Part shown: piece after piece, positions 1-13,185 of the stretch | Numbering within the stretch: the stretch's first letter is position 1 | Layout: every line of letters starts with the position of its first letter | DNA from: Eledone cirrhosa | Taxonomy: Eukaryota; Mollusca; Cephalopoda; Octopoda; Eledonidae | Reading direction: 5' to 3' | Assembly: GCA_964016885.1 (NCBI GenBank) | Contig: OZ024744.1 | Span: 22,679,298-22,743,297, forward strand | DNA: 64,000 bases | The notes under the pieces: model-generated | What the model was told of the DNA's origin: nothing | Databases searched by the model: none | Seen by the model: only the letters and a program-made list of their open reading frames with translations | Translations under genes and position numbers: made by a program

Positions 1-3000
1 AGACTGCCCACCTTCTACAAGCCTAACAGATACTGCCGAACTTCTACAAGTCTAACAGAGACTGCCCACCTTCGATAAGCCTACCAGAGACTACTAAACA
101 TGGACAGGTCTAACAGAGACTATCAACCTTAGTCAAGTCTAACAGAGACTGCCCACCTTCGTCAAACCTAACAGAGACTACCGACCTTCGACAAATCTAA
201 CAGGGAATACCCACCTTCAACAAGCCTAACAGAGACTGCCCTACTTCGACAAACCTATCAGAGACTGCCCACCTTCGACAAACCTAACAAAGACTACCGA
301 CCTTCGACAAACTTGACAGAATCCCCACCTTCGACAAACTAACATAGAGTGCCCACCTTCGACAAAACTAACAGTGACTAACTTCGACAAGCCTAACAGA
401 GACTACCCCACATCGACAAGTCTAACAGAGTCTGCCCAACTTCGACAAGTCTAACATAGACTACCCACCTTAGACTTGCCTAGCTGAGACTGCGCACCTT
501 CGACTAACCTAACAGAGACTGCCCAACTTCGACAAAACTAACAGAGACTGCCCCCCTTCGACAAACCTAACAGAGATTGCCCACCTTCGACAAGTCTAAC
601 AGAGACTGCCCACCTTCGACAAACATAACATAGACTACCGACCTTCGACAAACCTAACATTGACTGCCCACTTTCGACAAACCTAACAGAAACTGCCAAC
701 CTTCGACAATTCTAACAGAGACACCACACTTTCATCAAACATAACAGAGACTCCCTACGTTCAACAAGTCTAACAGAGACTACACAACTTCGACAAGTCT
801 AACAGAGGCTGGCCACATTCGACAAGGCTAACAGAGACTGCCCATCTTCGACAAACCTAACAGAGACTGCCCACCTATGACAAACCTAATAGAGACTGCC
901 CATCTTCGACAAACCTAACAGAGAGTTGCCACCTTCGACCAGCCAAACAGAGATTGCCAAACTTCGACAAGTCTAACAGAGACTACCCAGCTTCGTCAAA
1001 CCTAAAAGAGACAGCCCACCTTCGACAAGACTAGCAGTGTCTATAAATCTTAGACAAACCTAACAGAGTGCCCACCTTTGACAAACCTAACAGAGACTGC
1101 CCACCTTCAACAAACCTAACAGAGACTGCCCACCTTCGACAAGCCTAACAGAGACTGCCCACCTTCGATAAGCCTAACAGTGACTGCCCAACATCGACAA
1201 GTCTAACAGAGACTGCCCACCTTCGACAATTCTAACATTGACCTCCCACCTTCAACAAGCCTAACAGAGTCTGCCCTCCTTCGACAAGTCTAACATAGAC
1301 TACCCACCTTAGACTAGCCTAGCAGAGACTGCGCAACTTCGACTAACCTAACCGAGACTGCCCAGCTTCGTCAAACCTAAGAGAGACTGCCCATCTTCGA
1401 CAAGCCTAACAGTGACTATCAACCTTACCAAGCCTATCAGAGAATGCCCACCTTCGACAAACCTAACAGAGAGCGCCCACTTCGAGGAGCCTAAAACAGA
1501 CTGCCCACATTTGACAAGTCTAACTGAGACTGCCCATCTTCAACCAGTCTAACAGAGACTGCCCACATACGACAAACCTAACAGATACTGCCCACCTTCA
1601 ACAGACTTAACAGAGACTGCTGACTTTCGACAAGTTTAACATAGACTGCCCAGGTTCGCTCAAATCTAACACAGACTGCACATCTTCGACAAGCCTGACA
1701 GAGACTGCACACCTTCGACAAGACTAACAGAGACTGCCCAGCTTCGCCAAACCTAACAGAGACTGCCCACCTTCGACAAGCCTAACAAAGACTGCTCACC
1801 TTCGACAAACCTAACGGAGACTGCCCACCTTCGACAACTGTAACAGAGACTGCCCACTTTCGAAAAGTCTAACAGAGACTGCCCACCTTCGACAAGCCTA
1901 ACAGAGACTGCCCACCATTGACAAACATAACAGAGACTGCCCACCTTCGACAAACTTAACAGAGACTGCCCACCTTTGACAAGCCTAACCGAGACTGCCC
2001 ACCTTCAACAAGTCTAACAGAGACTGCCCACATACGACAAACCTAACAGACACTGCCTACATTCGACAAGCCTAACAGTGACTGCCCACATTCGACTGAC
2101 TTAACAGAGATTGCCCACCTTCTACAAGTCTAACAGAGACTGCCCACTTTCGCTCAAATCTAACACTGACCGCACACCCTCGACAAGCCTAACAGAGAAT
2201 GCCCACCTTCGACAAGTCTTACATAGACTGCACAGCTGCGACAAGCCTAACAGAGACTGCCCACCTTCGGCAAGCCTAACAAAGACTGCTCACCTTCGAC
2301 AAACATATCGGAGACTGCCCACATTCGACAACTCTTACAGAGACTGCCCGCTTTCGACAAGTCTAACAGAGAATCCCCACCTTCGACAAGCCTAACAGAG
2401 ACTGCCCACCTTCGACAAAGTTAACAGAGACTGCCCACTTCGACAAATCTACCAGAGATTGCCCAACTTCGACAAGCCTAACAGAGACAGCCCACCTTCG
2501 ACAAGCCTAACAGAGACTGCCCACATTCGACCCAGTCTAAATTAGACTACCCACCTTCGACAAGTCTAACAGAGACTGCCCATATATGACAAACCTAACA
2601 GAGACTGCCCAACTTCGACAAGTCTAACAGTGGATGCCCACCTTCGACAAGATTAACAGAGACTGCCGACCTTCGACAAGTCTAACAGAGACTGCCAACC
2701 TTCGCTCAAATCTAACACAGACTGCCGACCTTCGACAAGCCTAACAGAGACTACCGACATTCGACAAATCTAACAGGGACTACCCACCTTCAAAAAGTCT
2801 AACAGAGTTTGCCCACCTTCGACAAACCTAACAGAGACTAGCGACCTTCGACAAACTTAACAGAGAATCCATACCTTCGACAAACCTAACAGAGACTGCC
2901 CACCCACGACAAACCTAACAGTGACTGCCCATTTAAGACAAGCCTACCAGAGACTGCCAACATTTGACAAAGCTAACAAAGACTGCCCAACTTCGATAAG

Positions 3001-5229
3001 CCTAACATTGACTGCCCACCTTCGACAAGTCTGACAGAGACTGTCAACCTTAAACAAGCCTAACAGAGACTCACCCACCTTTCACAAACCTTACATAGAC
3101 TGCCCACCTTCGACAGACCTAACAGAAACCTCTGACCTTCAACAAGCCTAACAGAGAATGCCCTCATTCGACAAGTCTTATATATACTACCCACCTTAGA
3201 CTTTCCTAGCAGAGACTCCGCACCTTCGACTAGCCTAACAGAGACTGCCCACATTCGACAAACCTAACAGAGACTGCCCACCTTCTACAAAGCTAACAGA
3301 GACTGCCCATCTTTGACAAGGCTAGCAGAGACTGCCCACCTTCGATAAGCCTAACAGTGACGGCCCAACATCGACAAGTCTAACAGAGACTATCAATCTT
3401 AGAAGAGCCTAACAAAGACTGCCCACCTTTCACAAACCTAACAGAGACTGCCCAACTCCGACAAACCTAACAGAGACTGCCCACCTTTGACAAGCCTAAC
3501 AGAGAGTGCCCACCTTCGACAAGTCTAACAGTGACCTCCCACCTTCAACAAGCCAAATAGAGACTGCCTTCCTACGACAAGTCTAACATAGACTACTCAC
3601 CTTAGACTAGCCTAGCAGAGACTACGCAACTTCAACTAACCTAACAGAGACTGCCCACCTTCGAGAAAACTAACAGAGACTGCCCACCTTCTACAAACCT
3701 AACAGAGACTGCCCACCTTCGACAAACCTAACAGAGACTGCCTACCTTGACAAGCCTAACAGAGACTGCCCACCTTCGACAGACCTAACATTGACTGCCC
3801 ACCTTCGACAATTCTAACAGAGACACCCCACCTTCGACAAACTTACCAGAGACTGCCTACTTTCGACAAGTCTAATCGAGACTGCCCACCTACGACAAAC
3901 CTAACAGGGACTGCCCACCTTCGACAAGTCTCATAGAGGCTGCCCACATTCGACAAGCCTAACCGTAACTGCTCAACTTCAACAAACTTAACAGAGACTG
4001 CCGACCTTCGACAACTGTAACAGAGACAGCCCACTTTCGACAAGTCTAACAGAGACTGCCCACATTTGACAAGTCTAAATGAGACGGCCCACCTTCGACA
4101 AGTCTAACAGAGACTGCTCACATATGACAAACCTAACAGAGACTGCCCACCTTCGCTGAAATCTAACACAGACTGCCCACCTTCTACAAGCCTAACAGAG
4201 ACTGCCGACCTTCGACAAGTCTAACAGAGTCTGCCCACCTTCGATAAGCCTACCAGAGACTACTCAACTTCGACAGGTCTAACAGAGACTATCAACCTTA
4301 GGCAAGTCTAACAGAGACTGCCCACCTTCGACAAGCCTAACAGAGATTGCCCACCTTCGACGAGCCTGACAGAGACTGCCGACCTTCAACAAGTCTAACA
4401 GAGACTGCCCACCTTCGGTAAAATCTAACACAGACTGCACACATTCGACAAGCCGAACAGAGACTGCCCAGCTTCGACAACTCTTACAGAGACTGCCCAC
4501 CTTCGACAAACCTAACAGAGACAGCCCACTTTCAACAAGCCTAACAGAGACTGCCCACATTTGACAAGTCTAAATGAGACTGCCCACCTTCGACAGGTCT
4601 AACAGAGACTGCTCACATATGACAAATCTAACAGAGACTGCCCACCTTCGCTGAAATCTAACACAGACTGCCCACCTTCTACAAGCCGAACAGAGACTGC
4701 CCTACTTCGACAAGTCTAACAGAGACTGCCCACCTTCGATAAGCCTACCAGAGACTACTCAACTTCGACCGGTCTAACAAAGACTATCAACCTTAGGCAA
4801 GTCTAACAGAGACTTCCCACCTTCGACAAGCCTAACAGAGGTTGCCTACCTTCGAAAAGTCTAACATAGGCCTCACACCTTCTACAAGCCTAACAGAGAC
4901 GGCCCACCTTCGACAAGACTTATAGACACTGCCCACCTTCGACAAGTGTAACAGAGACTGCCAACCTTCGCTCACATCTAACAGAGGCTGCACACCTTCG
5001 ACACGCCTAACAGAGACTCCCCACATTCGACAAACCTAACAGAGAATGCCCACACTTGACAAGTCTTACAGAGACTGCCCACATTCGACAAGCCTAACAG
5101 AGATTGCCCACCTTCGACAATTGTAACAAAGACTGCTCACTATCGACAAACCTAACGGAGACTGCCCACCTTCGATAACTGTAACAGAGACTGCCCACTT
5201 TCGACAAGTCTAACAGAGACTGCCCACCT
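1..5229 (+). repeat. Heterogeneous left end of the array
   Basis: Monomers here are individually diverged and I saw no large tandem copy that fills the stretch. Recognisable variant cassettes include GATAAGCCTACCAGAG followed by a TATCAACCTTAG monomer (near 80 and 4235) and the TTAGACTAGCCTAGCAG / TGCGCA pair (about 1291-1350 and 3600-3640). The 4588-5229 part resembles 7228-7868 and 11249-11889, so it looks like a partial, older copy of the A unit that follows. There is no gene. Confidence 0.8.
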
Positions 5230-8200
5230 TCGACAAACCTAACACAGACAGCCCACCTTCCACAAGCCTAACAGAGACTGCCCACTGACAAGTATAAATG
5301 AGACTGCCCACCTTTGAGATGTCTAACAGAGACTGCCCACATATGACAAACCTAACAGTGACTGCCCACTTTCGCTGAAATCTAACACACACTGCCCACC
5401 TTCTACAAGCCTAACAGAGACTGCCGACCTTCGACAAGTCTAACAGAGACTGCCCACCTTCGATAAGCCTACCAGAGACTACTCAACTTCGACAGGTCTA
5501 ACAGAGACTATCAACCTTAGGCAAGTCTAACAGAGACTGCCCACCTTCGACAAACCTAACAGAGACTACCGACCTTCGACAAATTTTAACAGGGAATACC
5601 CACCTTCAAGAAGCCTAACAGAGACTGCCCTGCTTCGACAAACCTAACAGAGACTGCCCACCTTCGATAAGCCTACCAGAGACTACTCAACTTCGACAGG
5701 TCTAACAGAGACTATCAACCTTAGGCAAGTCTAACAGAGACTGCCCATCTTCGACAAACCTAACAGAGACTGCCCACCTATGACAAACCTAATAGAGACT
5801 GCCCACCTTCGACAAGCCTAACAGAGAGTTGCCACCTTCGACCAGCCAAACAGAGATTGCCAAACTTCGACAAGTCTAACAGAGACTACCCAGCTTCGTC
5901 AAACCTAAAAGAGACTGCCCACCTTCGACAAGCCTAACAGTGTCTATAAATCTTAGACAAACCTAACAGAGTGCCCACCTTTGACAAACCTAGAAGGGAC
6001 TGTCCCCCTTCGAAAAACCTAACAGAGACTGCCCTCCTTCGACAAGCCTAACAGAGACTGCCCACCTTCGATAAGCCTAACAGTGCTGCCCAACTTCGAC
6101 AAACTTAACAGAGACTGCCGAACTTCGACAAGTCCAACAGAGACTGCCCACCTTCGCTCAAATCTAACACAGACTGCACACCTTTGACAAGCCTAACAGA
6201 GACTGCCCACCTTTGACAAACCTGACAGAGACTGCCCACCTTCGACAAACCTAACAAAGACTACCGACCTTCGACAAACTAACAGAGACTGCCCACCTTC
6301 GACAAACCTAACAGTGACTGCCCATTTTCGACAAGCTTAACAGAGACTGCCAACATTTGACAAGGCTAACAAAGACTGCCACCTTCGATAAACCTAACAG
6401 TGACTGCCCAACTTCGACAACTCTAACAGAGACTGTCAATCTTAATCAAGCCTAACAGAGACACTCTACCTTTGACAGACCTAACAGAGACTGCCCACCT
6501 TTTTCAAACCTAACAGAGACTACCGACTTTCGACGAACCTAACAGAGACTGCCCACATTCGACAAACCAAACATTGACTGCCCACTTTCGACAAACCTAA
6601 CGGAGACTGCCCACCTTCGACAATTCTAACAGAGACACCCCACCTTCGACAAACTTAACAGAGAATGCCTATTTTCGACAAGTCTAACAGAGACTGCCCA
6701 CTTTCGAAAAACCTAACAAAGACTGCCCATCTTCGCTCAAATCTAACACAGACTGCCCACCTTCTACAAACCTAACAGAGACTGCCGACCTTCGACAAGT
6801 CTAACAGAGACTGCCCACCTTAGATAAGCCTACCAGAGACTACTCAACTTCGACAAGTCTAACATAGACTTTCAACCTTAGGCAAACTCTAACAGTTACT
6901 GCCCACCTTTGACAAACCTAACAGTGACTACCGACTTTCGACAAATCTAACAGCGAATACCCACCTTCAACAAGCCTAACAGAGACTTCCCTACTTCGAC
7001 AAGTCTAACAGAGACTGTCCACCTTCGACAAACCCAACAGATACTGCCCACATACGACAAACCTAACAGAGACTACCGACCTTCGACAAACTTAACAGAG
7101 ACTTCTCACCTTCGACAACTCTTACAGAGACTGCCCACCTTCGACAAACCTAACAGAGACAGCCCACTTTCAACAAGCCTAACAGAGACTGCCCACATTT
7201 GACGAGTCTAAATGAGACTGCCCACCTTCGACAGGTCTAACAGAGACTGCTCACATATGACAAACCTAATAGAGACTGCCCACCTTCGCTGAAATCTAAC
7301 ACAGACTGCCCACCTTCTACAAGCCTAACAGAGACTGCCGACCTTCGACAAGTCTAACAGAGACTGCCCACCTTCGATAAGCCTACCAGAGACTACTCAA
7401 CTTCGACAGGTCTAACAGAGACTATCAACCTTAGGCAAGTCTAACAGAGACTGCCCACCTTCGACAAGCCTAACAGAGATTGCCCATCTTCGAAAAGTCT
7501 AACTTAGGCCTCACACCTTCTACAAGCCTAACAGAGAAGGCCCACCTTCCACAAGACTTATAGACACTGCCCACCTTCGACAAGTGTAACAGAGACTGCC
7601 AACCTTCGCTCACATCTAACAGAGGCTGCACACCTTCGACACGCCTAACAGAGACTCCCCACATTCGACAAACCTAACAGAGAAAGCCCACACTTGACAA
7701 GTCTTACAGAGACTGCCCACATTCGACAAGCCTAACAGTGATTGCCCACCTTCGACAATTGTAACAAAGACTGCTCACCATCGACAAACCTAACGGAGAC
7801 TGCCCACCTTCGACAACTGTAACAGAGACTGCCCACTTTCGACAAGTCTAACAGAGACTTCCCACCTTCGAATAAACCTAACAGAGACAGCCCACCTTCC
7901 ACAAGCCTAACAGAGTCTGCCCACTGACAAGTATAAATGAGACTGCCCACCTTCGACAGGTCTAACAGAGACTGCCCACATATGACAAACCTAACAGAGA
8001 CTGCCCACCTTCGCTGAAATCTAACACAGACTGCCCACCTTCTACAAGCCTAACAGAGACTGCCGACCTTCGACAAGTCTAACAGAGACTGCCCACCTTC
8101 GATAAGCCTACCAGAGACTACTCAACTTCGACAGGTCTAACAGAGACTATCAACCTTAGGCAAGTCTAACAGAGACTGCCCACCTTCAACAAACCTAACA

Positions 8201-9164
8201 GAGACTACCGACCTTCGACAAATTTTAACAGGGAATACCCACCTTCTACAAGCCGAACAGAGACTGCCCTACTTCGACAAACCTAACAGAGAATGCCCAC
8301 CTTCGATAAGCCTACCAGAGACTACTCAACTTCGACAGGTCTAACAGAGACTATCAACCTTAGGCAAGTCTAACAGAGACTGCCCATCTTCGACAAACCT
8401 AACAGAGACTGCCCACCTATGACAAACCTAATAGAGACTGCCCACCTTCGACAAGCCTAACAGAGAGTTGCCACCTTCGACCAGCCAAACAGAGATTGCC
8501 AAACTTCGACAAGTCTAACAGAGACTACCCAGCTTCGTCAAACCTAAAAGAGACTGCCCACCTTCGACAACTCTAACAGTGTCTATAAATGTTAGACAAA
8601 CCTAACAGAGTGCCCACCTTTGACAAACCTAGAAGAGACTGCCCCCTTCGACAAACCTAACGGAGACTGCCCTCCTTCGACAAGCCTAACAGAGACTGCC
8701 CACCTTCGATAAGCCTAACAGTGACTGCCCAACTTCGACAAACCTAACGGAGACTGCCCTCCTTCGACAAGCCTAACAGAGACTGCCCACCTTTGACAAG
8801 CCTAACAGAGACTGCCCACCTTCGACAAACATAACAGAGACAGCTCAACAGTGAATTTTAACAGGGAATACCCACCTTCAAGAAGCCTAACAGAGACTGC
8901 CCTACTTCGATAAACCTAACAAAGACTACCGACCTTCGACAAACTAACAGAGACTGCCCACCTTCGACAAACCTAACAGTGACTGCCCATTTTCGAAAAG
9001 CTTAACAGAGACTGCCAACATTTGACAAGGCTAACAAAGACAGCCACCTTCGATAAACCTAACAGTGACTGCCCAACTTCGACAACTCTAACAGAGACTG
9101 TCAATCTTAATGAAGCCTAACAGAGACACCTACCTTTGACAGACCTAACAGAGACTGCCCACCT
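5230..9164 (+). repeat. Higher-order unit A1 (3,935 bp)
   Basis: First of two tandem copies. Marker strings recur at a fixed offset of 3,935 bp in A2: the shortened monomer CCCACTGACAAGTATAAATG at 5281 and 9216, and GTTGCCACCTTCGACCAGCC at 5828 and 9763. The copy joins the next at about 9160-9166, where the sequence switches from the module seen at 6475-6500 back to the unit start. Internally the same two markers recur 2,639 bp further on (7920 and 8467), exactly 91 monomers, so the unit is itself built from an older partial duplication. Confidence 0.85.
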
Positions 9165-12100
9165 ACGACAAACCTAACAGAGACAGCCCACCTTCCACAA
9201 GCCTAACAGAGACTGCCCACTGACAAGTATAAATGAGACTGCCCACCTTTGAGAGGTCTAACAGAGACTGCCCACATATGACAAACCTAACAGTGACTGC
9301 CCACTTTCGCTGAAATCTAACACACACTGCCCACCTTCTACAAGCCTAACAGAGACTGCCGACCTTCGACAAGTCTAACAGAGACTGCCCACCTTCGATA
9401 AGCCTACCAGAGACTACTCAACTTCGACAGGTCTAACAGAGACTATCAACCTTAGGCAAGTCTAACAGAGACTGCCCACCTTCGACAAACCTAACAGAGA
9501 CTACCGACCTTCGACAAATTTTAACAGGGAATACCCACCTTCAAGAAGCCTAACAGAGACTGCCCTGCTTCGACAAACCTAACAGAGACTGCCCACCTTC
9601 GATAAGCCTACCAGAGACTACTCAACTTCGACAGGTCTAACAGAGACTATCAACCTTAGGCAAGTCTAACAGAGACTGCCCATCTTCGACAAACCTAACA
9701 GAGACTGCCCACCTATGACAAACCTAATAGAGACTGCCCACCTTCGACAAGCCTAACAGAGAGTTGCCACCTTCGACCAGCCAAACAGAGATTGCCAAAC
9801 TTCGACAAGTCTAACAGAGACTACCCAGCTTCGTCAAACCTAAAAGAGACTGCCCACCTTCGACAAGCCTAACAGTGTCTATAAATCTTAGACAAACCTA
9901 ACAGAGTGCCCACCTTTGACAAACCTAGAAGGGACTGTCCCCCTTCGAAAAACCTAACAGAGACTGCCCTCCTTCGACAAGCCTAACAGAGACTGCCCAC
10001 CTTCGATAAGCCTAACAGTGACTGCCCAACTTCGACAAACTTAACAGAGACTGCCGAACTTCGACAAGTCCAACAGATACTGCCCACGTTCGCTCAAATC
10101 TAACACAGACTGCACACCTTTGACAAGCCTAACAGAGACTGCCCAGCTTTGACAAACCTAACAGAGACAGCTCAACAGTGAATTATAACTGGGAATACCC
10201 ACCTTCAAGAAGCCTAACAGAGACTGCCCTACTTCGACAAACCTGACAGAGACTGCCCACCTTCGACAAACCTAACAAAGACTACCGACCTTCGACAAGC
10301 TAACAGAGACTGCCCACCTTCGACAAACCTAACAGTGACTGCCCATTTTCGACAAGCTTAACAGAGACTGCCAACATTTGACAAGGCTAACAAAGACTGC
10401 CACCTTCGATAAACCTAACAGTGACTGCCCAACTTCGACAACTCTAACAGAGACTGTCAATCTTAATCAAGCCTAACAGAGACACTCTACCTTTGACAGA
10501 CCTAACAGAGACTGCCCACCTTTTTCAAACCTAACAGAGACTACCGACTTTCGACGAACCTAACAGAGACTGCCCACATTCGACAAACCTAACATTGACT
10601 GCCCACTTTCGACAAACCTAACGGAGACTGCCCACCTTCGACAATTCTAACAGAGACACCCCACCTTCGACAAACTTAACAGAGAATGCCTATTTTCGAA
10701 AAGTCTAACAGAGACTGCCCACTTTCGAAAAACCTAACAAAGACTGCCCATCTTCGCTCAAATCTAACACAGACTGCCCACCTTCTACAAACCTAACAGA
10801 GACTGCCGACCTTCGACAAGTCTAACAGAGACTGCCCACCTTAGATAAGCCTACCAGAGACTACTCAACTTCGACAAGTCTAACATAGACTTTCAACCTT
10901 AGGCAAACTCTAACAGTTACTGCCCACCTTTGACAAACCTAACAGTGACTACCGACTTTCGACAAATCTAACAGCGAATACCCACCTTCAACACGCCTAT
11001 AAGAGATTGCCCTACTTCGACAAGTCTAACAGAGACTGTCCACCTTCGACAAACCCAACAGATACTGCCCACATACGACAAACCTAACAGAGACTACCGA
11101 CCTTCGACAAACTTAACAGAGACTTCTCACCTTCGACAACTCTTACAGAGACTGCCCACCTTCGACAAACCTAACAGAGACAGCCCACTTTCAACAAGCC
11201 TAACAGAGACTGCCCACATTTGACGAGTCTAAATGAGACTGCCCACCTTCGACAGGTCTAACAGAGACTGCTCACATATGACAAACCTAATAGAGACTGC
11301 CTACCTTCGCTGAAATCTAACACAGACTGCCCACCTTCTACAAGCCTAACAGAGACTGCCGACCTTCGACAAGTCTAACAGAGACTGCCCACCTTCGATA
11401 AGCCTACCAGAGACTACTCAACTTCGACAGGTCTAACAGAGACTATCAACCTTAGGCAAGTCTAACAGAGACTGCCCACCTTCGACAAGCCTAACAGAGA
11501 TTGCCCATCTTCGAAAAGTCTAACTTAGGCCTCACACCTTCTACAAGCCTAACAGAGACGGCCCACCTTCCACAAGACTTATAGACACTGCCCACCTTCG
11601 ACAGGTGTAACAGAGACAGCCAACCTTCGCTCACATCTAACAGAGGCTGCACACCTTCGACACGCCTAACAGAGACTCCCCACATTCGACAAACCTAACA
11701 GAGAATGCCCACACTTGACAAGTCTTACAGAGACTGCCCACATTAGACAAGCCTAACAGTGATTGCCCACCATCGACAATTGTAACAAAGACTGCTCACC
11801 ATCGACAAACCTAACGGAGACTGCCCACCTTCGACAACTGTAACAGAGACTGCCCACTTTCGACAAGTCTAACAGAGACTGCCCACCTTCGAATAAACCT
11901 AACAGAGACAGCCCACCTTCCACAAGCCTAACAGAGTCTGCCCACTGACAAGTATAAATGAGACTGCCCACCTTCGACAGGTCTAACAGAGACTGCCCAC
12001 ATATGACAAACCTAACAGAGACTGCCCACCTTCGCTGAAATCTAACACAGACTGCCACCTTCTACAAGCCTAACAGAGACTGCCGACCTTCGACAAGTCT

Positions 12101-13185
12101 AACAGAGACTGCCCACCTTCGATAAGCCTACTAGAGACTACTCAACTTCGACAGGTCTAACAGAGACTATCAACCTTAGGCAAGTCTAACAGAGACTGCC
12201 CACCTTCAACAAACCTAACAGAGACTACCGACCTTCGACAAATTTTAACAGGGAATACCCACCTTCTACAAGCCGAACAGAGACTGCCCTACTTCGACAA
12301 ACCTAACAGAGACTGCCCACCTTCGATAAGCCTACCAGAGACTACTCAACTTCGACAGGTCTAACAGAGACTATCAACCTTAGGCAAGTCTAACAGAGAC
12401 TGCCCATCTTCGACAAACCTAACAGAGACTGCCCACCTATGACAAACCTAATAGAGACTGCCCACCTTCGACAAGCCTAACAGAGAGTTGCCACCTTCGA
12501 CCAGCCAAACAGAGATTGCCAAACTTCGACAAGTCTAACAGAGACTACCCAGCTTCGTCAAACCTAAAAGAGACTGCCCACCTTCGACAAGCCTAACAGT
12601 GTCTATAAATCTTAGACAAACCTAACAGAGTGCCCACCTTTGACAAACCTAGAAGAGACTGCCCCCTTCGACAAACCTAACGGAGACTGCCCTCCTTCGA
12701 CAAGCCTAACAGAGACTGCCCACCTTCGATAAGCCTAACAGTGACTGCCCAACTTCGACAAACCTAACGGAGACTGCCCTCCTTCGACAAGCCTAACAGA
12801 GACTGCCCACCTTTGACAAGCCTAACAGAGACTGCCCACCTTCGACAAACCTAACAGAGACAGCTCAACAGTGAATTTTAACAGGGAATACCCACCTTCA
12901 AGAAGCCTAACAGAGACTGCCCTACTTCGATAAACCTAACAAAGACTACCGACCTTCGACAAACTAACAGAGACTGCCCACCTTCGACAAACCTAACAGT
13001 GACTGCCCATTTTCGAAAAGCTTAACAGAGACTGCCAACATTTGACAAGGCTAACAAAGACAGCCACCTTCGATAAACCTAACAGTGACTGCCCAACTTC
13101 GACAACTCTAACAGAGACTGTCAATCTTAATGAAGCCTAACAGAGACATCTACCTTTGACAGACCTAACAGAGACTGCCCACCTT
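9165..13185 (+). repeat. Higher-order unit A2 (~4,021 bp)
   Basis: Second copy of the A unit. It begins at the switch point near 9165, and its internal markers lie at 9216, 9763, 11941 and 12487. Compared with A1 it carries about 86 extra bases near 10170-10255, including GCTCAACAGTGAATTATAAC. A related stretch also occurs at 8851 and 12865, so the extra block is probably copied from within the array. After 13185 the sequence continues like 6530-7010, a partial third copy. End points are estimated from the offset, not from a clean boundary. Confidence 0.8.
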
